Assembly: GCA_030691585.1 (NCBI GenBank)
Contig: JAUYEC010000130.1
Span: 1-9,892 of the forward strand
Direction of reading: 5' to 3'
DNA: 9,892 nucleotides
From: Candidatus Omnitrophota bacterium
Lineage (GTDB): Bacteria; Omnitrophota; Gorgyraeia; Gygaellales; Profunditerraquicolaceae
In this document: positions 5,221 through 9,892 of the stretch, piece after piece
How positions within the stretch are numbered: the stretch's first letter is position 1
Layout of the letters: each line of letters starts with the position of its first letter
Notes under the pieces: generated by a model
The model's input: the letters and a program-made list of their open reading frames with translations, nothing else
Databases searched by the model: none
Told to the model about the DNA's origin: nothing
Position numbers and translations under genes: made by a program

Positions 5221-6312
5221 ATGAAATTTAAAGTTGAAAGAAAAGTATTGTGCGAAGGGATCCAGGCAGTGCAAAATATAATTACCGCAAAATCAACACT
5301 GCCTATACTTTCCAATATTTTATTGGAGACTTATCAGGACAAGATCCGCCTGACTGCCACGGATTTAGATGTAGGTATAACCTGTGTAATACCTGTGGAT
5401 ATACAGGAAGCCGGCGCTATCACTGTACCGGCGAAAAGGTTTGGCGATATTATAAGGGAATTACCCAGTGACAGTATCTCTATTACCACTAAAAAGAATA
5501 ATCTGGTGATAATCGACACTGAATCCTGTCAGTTTAAGATTATGGGGCTGGGCCGTGAGGAGTTTCCTAAACTTCCGGAGTTTAAAGATAAGGAAGTGAT
5601 TAAAATAGAGCAGGCAATTTTAAAACAGATGTTGGGCCTGGTGGTATTTGCCGCCTCCACGGATGAGACCAGGTATGTTTTAAACGGTATTTTATTTAAA
5701 ATCAATAAAGGCAACCTGGTGTTGGTGGCTACCGACGGCAAACGCCTGGCTATCGCCGAGAAGAAGATCGATCAGGAAATGGATAAGAGTATTTCCGTCA
5801 TAATCCCGATCAAAACTATCCACGAATTGAACAGGAATTTAAAAGACGGCCCAGAAGTGGTTATAATGCTCGGGCAGAACCAGATGCTGTTTGATTTTGG
5901 GGACGTGGTGATCATCTCGCGCTTAATAGAAGGGGAGTTTCCTGACTACCAGCAGGTAATACCGCCGGTTTCCGGCGGCAAGATGAAGATTGGGCGGAAT
6001 CAATTTTTGCTGGCGGTTAAAAGGGCCGCGCTTTTGGCCACTCAGGATTACCAGGCGGTAAAGCTCGAGGTGTTTAAGAATAAGTTAGTCGTTTCTAAAT
6101 CCACCCCGGATATCGGAGAGTCGCGCGAAGAGATAGCCGTGGAATATCAGGGCAAGGAATTGGTCATTGGATTTAATCCCGCGTACCTGATGGATGTCTT
6201 AAAGAACTTGGCCGACGAGAAGGTGGAGTTGGAATTGATCGACAGTGAAAAACCCGGAGTGGTGCGCAGCGCAGGCTATGTTTATATTGTGCTGCCGATG
6301 CGCCTGGGGTAA
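5221..6312 (+). CDS. dnaN: DNA polymerase III beta subunit (sliding clamp)
   Basis: The beta clamp is a ring-shaped dimer that tethers replicative and other polymerases to DNA. The 363-residue length, the N-terminus MKFKVERKVLCEGIQAVQNI with STLPILSNILLE, the central RYVLNGILF and ATDGKRLAIAE motifs, and the C-terminal VYIVLPMRLG tail are all typical. The ATG is preceded by AGGAG (5210-5214) at a good spacing. The gene follows dnaA after a 143-bp gap containing DnaA-box-like sites, as in many bacterial origins. A GC-rich palindrome starts 11 bases after the stop. There are no signs of truncation or unusual composition. Confidence 0.98.
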   Translation: MKFKVERKVLCEGIQAVQNIITAKSTLPILSNILLETYQDKIRLTATDLDVGITCVIPVDIQEAGAITVPAKRFGDIIRELPSDSISITTKKNNLVIIDTESCQFKIMGLGREEFPKLPEFKDKEVIKIEQAILKQMLGLVVFAASTDETRYVLNGILFKINKGNLVLVATDGKRLAIAEKKIDQEMDKSISVIIPIKTIHELNRNLKDGPEVVIMLGQNQMLFDFGDVVIISRLIEGEFPDYQQVIPPVSGGKMKIGRNQFLLAVKRAALLATQDYQAVKLEVFKNKLVVSKSTPDIGESREEIAVEYQGKELVIGFNPAYLMDVLKNLADEKVELELIDSEKPGVVRSAGYVYIVLPMRLG

Positions 6313-6323
6313 ATGCGGGCTAT

Positions 6324-6354
6324 TGTGGGGGCGGGTTTTAAGCCCGCCCCCGCA
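6324..6354 (+). repeat. GC-rich palindromic repeat, copy 2 (after dnaN)
   Basis: GGGGGCGGG (6327-6335) pairs perfectly with CCCGCCCCC (6343-6351) around a TTTTAAG loop. A T-G pair and two further pairs extend the stem outward to 6324/6354. It begins 11 bases after the dnaN stop and has the same orientation relative to its upstream gene as copy 1. No U-tract follows, so it is not a classical intrinsic terminator. Confidence 0.8.
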
Positions 6355-6377
6355 GATTCGTTTCGGGATGCGCTAGT

Positions 6378-6662
6378 ATGGAAATAATCAAAGATACCAT
6401 TAATGCCGTCATGCAGGGCCTGGCGCAAAAAAAGAAGGCCGCCGGCGACGATACGAGGGAGCTGTTAAAAAAGGTCTTGACAAAAAACGAGCTGGCGCAT
6501 ATAAAGTGTAATTATTTTAGAAAAGGTATTTTGGGCATCCTTGTGGACTCTTCCTCCGTGTATTATAAATTGAATTTAAGAAAAAACGAGTTGATAGAGA
6601 AGTTAAGCAAAGAACTATCCGGCATTGAAGATATATCTTTGCGCATGGGAGATTTAAGGTGA
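6378..6662 (+). CDS. dciA: DUF721/DciA-like protein, probable replicative-helicase loader factor
   Basis: The 94-residue product has the DUF721 pattern: a short helical start, ELLKKVLTKNELAHIKCNYF, the hydrophobic strand GILGILVDSSSVYYKLNLRK, then ELIEKLSKELSGIEDISLRMG. DciA proteins help load the DnaB helicase in bacteria that lack DnaC/DnaI. In other phyla DUF721 genes also lie between recF and gyrB, which supports the assignment. Sequence similarity in this family is low, so I rely on both pattern and position. The TGA stop overlaps the gyrB GTG start by three bases (GTGA), indicating coupling. No clear ribosome site is seen before the ATG at 6378. recF is missing from its usual place just upstream. 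Confidence 0.75.
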   Translation: MEIIKDTINAVMQGLAQKKKAAGDDTRELLKKVLTKNELAHIKCNYFRKGILGILVDSSSVYYKLNLRKNELIEKLSKELSGIEDISLRMGDLR

Positions 6663-9109
6663 CGAAACAAAAAGGGCAGGCAGAGAAAGAAGCACCGGCG
6701 GCCAATAAACCGGCTAAAGATAAGCCTTACGACGCCACAACTATACAGGTGTTGGAAGGCACGGAAGCGGTAAGGCGCAGGCCCGCGATGTATATCGGCG
6801 ATACTTCGGTGCGGGGCTTGCATCACCTGGTTTATGAGGTGGTGGACAATAGCGTTGATGAGAGCCTGGCTGGCTACTGCGATACAATCGAGGTAGTTAT
6901 CCGCCGGGACAATAGCGTCAGCGTCAGCGATAACGGCCGCGGCATACCGGTTGATATGCACAAGACCGAGAAGAAACCGGCGGTGGAGGTGGCCCTGACT
7001 ACTCTGCATGCCGGCGGTAAATTTGACCACCGTATCTATAAGGTTTCCGGCGGCCTGCACGGCGTAGGCGTCAGCTGCGTTAATGCTCTGTCTGATTGGC
7101 TGGAAGCCGAGATAAAAAGAGACAACAAGATTTATCATCAGAGGTATGAGCGCGGCAAGACTGTTTCCAAGCTGACCACTATCGGCAAAAGCACTTCTAC
7201 CGGCACCAAGATCACCTTTAAGCCGGACAAGACTATTTTCAGCAAAATAGATTTTTCCTACGATATATTGTCTCAGCGTTTAAGAGAGTTGGCCTTTTTG
7301 AATAAGGGTTTAAAGATCAAGTTGGCAGACGAGCGCACGGACAAAGAAGCGGTCTTCGAATTTTCCGGCGGCCTTGTTTCGTTCGTTGAGTATTTAAATA
7401 AAAATAAAGTTTTATTGCACAACAAGGTCGTTTATTTCCAGAAGGAGCAGGACGACGTGATTTTAGAAGTGGCCTTGCAGTACAACGACGGTTATGCCGA
7501 GGCCCTGTTTTCCTTTGCCAACAACATCAATACTATCGAGGGCGGCACGCACCTGTCCGGTTTTAAATCCGCTTTAACCCGGGCCATCAACGCCTATGCC
7601 AAGTCAAAAAATCTGATCAAAGACGAGATCGGCATCACCGGCGAGGATGTGCGCGAAGGCCTGACCGCGGTGCTTAGCGTCAAGGTTCCTAATCCGCAAT
7701 TCGAGGGCCAGACAAAAACAAAACTGGGTAATTCCGAAGTAGAAGGGCTGGTGGCGTCGGCAAGCCTGGATTCATTATCCGCCTATTTTGAAGAAAACCC
7801 TTCGGTGGCTAACAAGATGGTGGACAAAGTTATCGTGGCCTCGCGCGCCCGCGAAGCAGCGCGCAAGGCGCGGGAATTAACGCGCAGAAAAGGCGCGTTG
7901 GAAGGCGCCGGCCTGCCGGGCAAACTAGCTGACTGTTCGGAACGGGACCCGGCGTTATGCGAGATGTATGTGGTGGAAGGCGATTCCGCCGGGGGCAGCG
8001 CGCGCCAGGGCAGGGACCGTCATTTTCAGGCGATATTGCCGATCAAGGGGAAAATCTTAAACGTAGAAAAGGCGCGGATGGACAAAATTCTCTCCAATGA
8101 AGAGATCCGCACTATTATTACAGCTCTGGGGACCGGCATCGGCGAGGAATTTGACATCGCTAAATTACGCTATCACAAGGTTATTCTCATGGCTGATGCC
8201 GACGTAGACGGGTCCCACATACGCACGCTTTTGTTGACTCTTTTGTATCGCCATATGCCTAAGCTTGTCCAGGGTGGCTATGTCTATCTCGCTCAGCCGC
8301 CGCTCTATAAGATCAAGAGGGGCAACCGTGAGGAATATATCCAGACTGAACAGCAGATGGATGAGATGGTTTTGGATCTCGGCCAGGAAGGCCATAAGCT
8401 TGTTTGTCTCAAGGATAAGAATACCTTTACAGATAATCAATTAAAGGAGCTTTTATCGTTGCTGGTGGAGCTTGACAAGATTGGTAAGCATTTAGCCAAA
8501 AAGGGAGTAATAATCGTAAAATACCTCACTTTTAGGCATCCTAAGACCAAAAAAATGCCTATTTACAGGGTAAAAGTGGGGGGCGAGGAGCATTTTCTTT
8601 ATTCTGATAAGGAATTGGCAGAGCTTACCGAAAAAGAGGAGAAAACGGGTCAAGCTGATGTTTTGGAGCTTTTTGAGGCAGAAGAGCTTGACCAGGTGAT
8701 TGCCAAAATAGAGAAGCTGGGTTTGGATATGTCCACCTACGGCTTCGAGATAGTTGCGCCAAAGGCAGGGTCTAAGTCTGACACAACGGTAAAACTCAAG
8801 GCGCTTTATCGCATAAATAACGACAAAGACTCTAAGGACTTGTTCAGCTTAAAGGAAGTGTTAAGTTACATCCAGGAAATAGCCACCAAGGGGATGCACA
8901 TCCAGAGATACAAGGGCTTGGGTGAAATGAATCCGCAGCAGCTTTGGGAAACTACTATGGACCCGGAAAAGCGGACCCTCTTAAAGGTGACATTGGAAGA
9001 CGCGGTGGAAACGGATAAGATGTTTTCCGTTTTAATGGGCGACCAGGTGGAGCCGCGCCGTGAGTTTATTGAGCTTCACGCGCACCAGGTCAAAAATTTG
9101 GATATATAA
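6659..9109 (+). CDS. gyrB: DNA gyrase subunit B
   Basis: GyrB is the ATPase subunit of the A2B2 gyrase that introduces negative supercoils. The GHKL ATP-binding motifs are intact: catalytic Glu60 and Asn64 in EVVDNSVDE, Asp91 in DNGRGIP, and GGLHGVGVS at 131-139. The arginine equivalent to E. coli Arg136 is kept (Arg154). The TOPRIM residues are Glu440 (VEGDSAGGS), Asp513 and Asp515 (DADVDGSHI), and the C-terminal RYKGLGEMNP begins at residue 750. At 816 residues it is of the long type: about 165 residues are inserted between QPPLYKIKRG (from 546) and RYKGLG compared with short Gram-positive GyrB, a size similar to the E. coli insert. The GTG start at 6659 is set by GGGAG at 6647-6651 and the GTGA overlap with the upstream stop. 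An unconserved charged tail of about 20 residues precedes the domain. Confidence 0.97.
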   Translation: MTKQKGQAEKEAPAANKPAKDKPYDATTIQVLEGTEAVRRRPAMYIGDTSVRGLHHLVYEVVDNSVDESLAGYCDTIEVVIRRDNSVSVSDNGRGIPVDMHKTEKKPAVEVALTTLHAGGKFDHRIYKVSGGLHGVGVSCVNALSDWLEAEIKRDNKIYHQRYERGKTVSKLTTIGKSTSTGTKITFKPDKTIFSKIDFSYDILSQRLRELAFLNKGLKIKLADERTDKEAVFEFSGGLVSFVEYLNKNKVLLHNKVVYFQKEQDDVILEVALQYNDGYAEALFSFANNINTIEGGTHLSGFKSALTRAINAYAKSKNLIKDEIGITGEDVREGLTAVLSVKVPNPQFEGQTKTKLGNSEVEGLVASASLDSLSAYFEENPSVANKMVDKVIVASRAREAARKARELTRRKGALEGAGLPGKLADCSERDPALCEMYVVEGDSAGGSARQGRDRHFQAILPIKGKILNVEKARMDKILSNEEIRTIITALGTGIGEEFDIAKLRYHKVILMADADVDGSHIRTLLLTLLYRHMPKLVQGGYVYLAQPPLYKIKRGNREEYIQTEQQMDEMVLDLGQEGHKLVCLKDKNTFTDNQLKELLSLLVELDKIGKHLAKKGVIIVKYLTFRHPKTKKMPIYRVKVGGEEHFLYSDKELAELTEKEEKTGQADVLELFEAEELDQVIAKIEKLGLDMSTYGFEIVAPKAGSKSDTTVKLKALYRINNDKDSKDLFSLKEVLSYIQEIATKGMHIQRYKGLGEMNPQQLWETTMDPEKRTLLKVTLEDAVETDKMFSVLMGDQVEPRREFIELHAHQVKNLDI

Positions 9110-9110
9110 A

Positions 9111-9892
9111 ATGTATACGCGCAACGAAAAAATAGTCCCGGTATATATTGAGGAAGAAGTAAAGGATTCATACCTTAATTACGCGATGAGCGTTATTGTC
9201 GGGCGCGCCCTGCCTGATGTGCGCGACGGCCTCAAGCCGGTGCACCGGCGTATCCTTTTTGCGATGCAGGAATTGGGCCTGGAGCATTCCAAGCCTTATA
9301 AAAAATGCGCGCGCATCGTCGGCGAGGTTTTGGGTAAATACCATCCGCACGGCGACGTCGCGGTCTATGATTCATTGGTGAGAATGGCGCAGGATTTTTC
9401 CCTGCGCTATCCTTTGGTCGACGGCCAGGGCAACTTCGGTTGTTTTACTAAGGACACCTTGGTGCGGTTGACTGACGGAAGGGCGCTTACCTTTATAGAA
9501 TTAATTGAAGAAGCTAATCAAGGAAAAAGAAATTATACATTCAGCTTCAACGCGCAAGAGCAAAAGATTGAGGCAGCCGAAATAAAGAGGCCTCGTCTTA
9601 CCCGCAAAAACGCCAAGCTCGTCAAGATCACCTTGGATGACGGGACCGAAATAAAATGCACGCCGGATCACCCGTTTATGCTCAGAGACGGTGTTTATAA
9701 AAATGCGTTAGACCTGCGGCCGGATGACGCGTTAATGCCTTTATATATCAAGCGCTATGACGGGAAGGGAGATCGTAACTTAAAAGGTTACGAAATAATC
9801 TATCAGCCCTTAAAAGAGACCTGGGAATTCATTCATCATCTGGCAGACAGTTGGAATATAAGAAACAAGGTTTATAAAAAGAGCGCCGGCAG
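9111..9892 (+). CDS. gyrA: DNA gyrase subunit A, intein-interrupted, partial at the right edge
   Basis: GyrA cleaves and rejoins DNA in gyrase. The ATG lies one base after the gyrB stop with no clear ribosome site, so coupling is likely. Residues 1-110 are canonical N-extein, with SYLNYAMSVIVGRALPDVRD, GLKPVHRRILFAM, GKYHPHGD and YPLVDGQGNFG, and match E. coli GyrA numbering without gaps. At Cys111 the sequence switches to an intein (CFTKDTLVRLTDG) where E. coli has Ser111, so the catalytic tyrosine (E. coli Tyr122) must lie after the intein, outside the window. The quinolone-determining position 83 is Val (GTC at 9357-9359) instead of the usual Ser/Thr/Ala, while Asp87 is kept. The frame stays open to the edge. 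Confidence 0.95.
   Translation, partial: MYTRNEKIVPVYIEEEVKDSYLNYAMSVIVGRALPDVRDGLKPVHRRILFAMQELGLEHSKPYKKCARIVGEVLGKYHPHGDVAVYDSLVRMAQDFSLRYPLVDGQGNFGCFTKDTLVRLTDGRALTFIELIEEANQGKRNYTFSFNAQEQKIEAAEIKRPRLTRKNAKLVKITLDDGTEIKCTPDHPFMLRDGVYKNALDLRPDDALMPLYIKRYDGKGDRNLKGYEIIYQPLKETWEFIHHLADSWNIRNKVYKKSAG
9441..9892 (+). other. Intein in GyrA (N-terminal splicing part, probably with an endonuclease)
   Basis: The intein begins at Cys111, right after GQGNFG. Splicing block A is CFTKDTLVRLTDGRALTFIEL, with the nucleophilic Cys1. Block B is VKITLDDGTEIKCTPDHPF, with the conserved Thr and His of TPDH. The next part, from ALMPLYIKRYDGKGD to the GYEIIYQP and WEFIHHLADSWN segments, resembles what I recall of inteins that carry an HNH-type homing endonuclease. 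The endonuclease core, block F/G and the terminal HN+Ser/Thr junction are beyond the window, so activity cannot be judged. The intein DNA looks richer in AT and in AAA/GAA codons than the surrounding gyrase genes, which would fit acquisition by transfer. Confidence 0.9.

Noticed and set aside
6324..6354. Classical Rho-independent terminator after dnaN
   Set aside because: The stem is strong but no T-run follows, and the gene order suggests read-through into dciA-gyrB; treated as a REP-type repeat.
6563..7138. 191-codon open frame opposite dciA/gyrB
   Set aside because: It is antisense to conserved gyrB ATPase coding sequence and shows no family features.
7112..7150. Suspected substitution of the coumarin-binding arginine in GyrB
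   Set aside because: Careful alignment to E. coli puts Arg136 at Arg154 in EIKRDN, which is conserved; the nearby His belongs to a different position.

Overview
The window is a replication-origin neighbourhood from a bacterium. Two gene blocks diverge from a 467-bp control region at about 3276-3742. Leftward (minus strand) run rpmH, yidD, yidC, a very short jag-like gene, parA and a partial parB. Rightward (plus strand) run dnaA, dnaN, a dciA-type gene, gyrB and a partial gyrA. YidC has a large N-terminal periplasmic domain, so the host is Gram-negative (diderm). The general character would suit an uncultured lineage such as Omnitrophota or another PVC-like group, but that placement is a low-confidence guess. 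No tRNA, rRNA, CRISPR array or transposase is visible.

The left block makes ribosomal protein bL34, the membrane-insertion pair YidD/YidC, an isolated Jag N-terminal domain and the ParA/ParB chromosome-segregation proteins. Genes are packed tightly, with one-base TAATG stop/start overlaps at rpmH/yidD, yidC/jag and parA/parB. rnpA, normally between rpmH and yidD, is absent because those two genes overlap. The jag-like gene stops after the N-terminal domain, and its stop codon lies in the arm of a GC-rich hairpin.

The central region carries two good back-to-back sigma70-type promoters (rpmH leftward, dnaA rightward). DnaA-box-like sites lie just before dnaA and again between dnaA and dnaN, which fits a bipartite oriC. 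The right block encodes the initiator DnaA, the beta clamp, a DciA-like helicase-loader protein and both gyrase subunits. recF, often found between dnaN and gyrB, is absent. gyrA is interrupted after the GQGNFG motif by an intein that runs off the window.

The most unusual signal is a short DNA word, TTGGACATT (complement AATGTCCAA). It occurs 11 times exactly within the left 2.6 kb and not once in the remaining 7.3 kb. Five copies fill the N-terminal linker of ParB, five lie in the periplasmic domain of YidC in both orientations, and one forms the yidC/jag junction. The copies are translated as different peptides (NVQ, LDI, MSN, MSK), so the conserved thing is the DNA word. It resembles a DNA-uptake-type or other genome-wide signal sequence tolerated in permissive protein segments. 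A second repeat, a 30-bp GGGGCGGG/CCCGCCCC palindrome, follows both the jag-like gene and dnaN.
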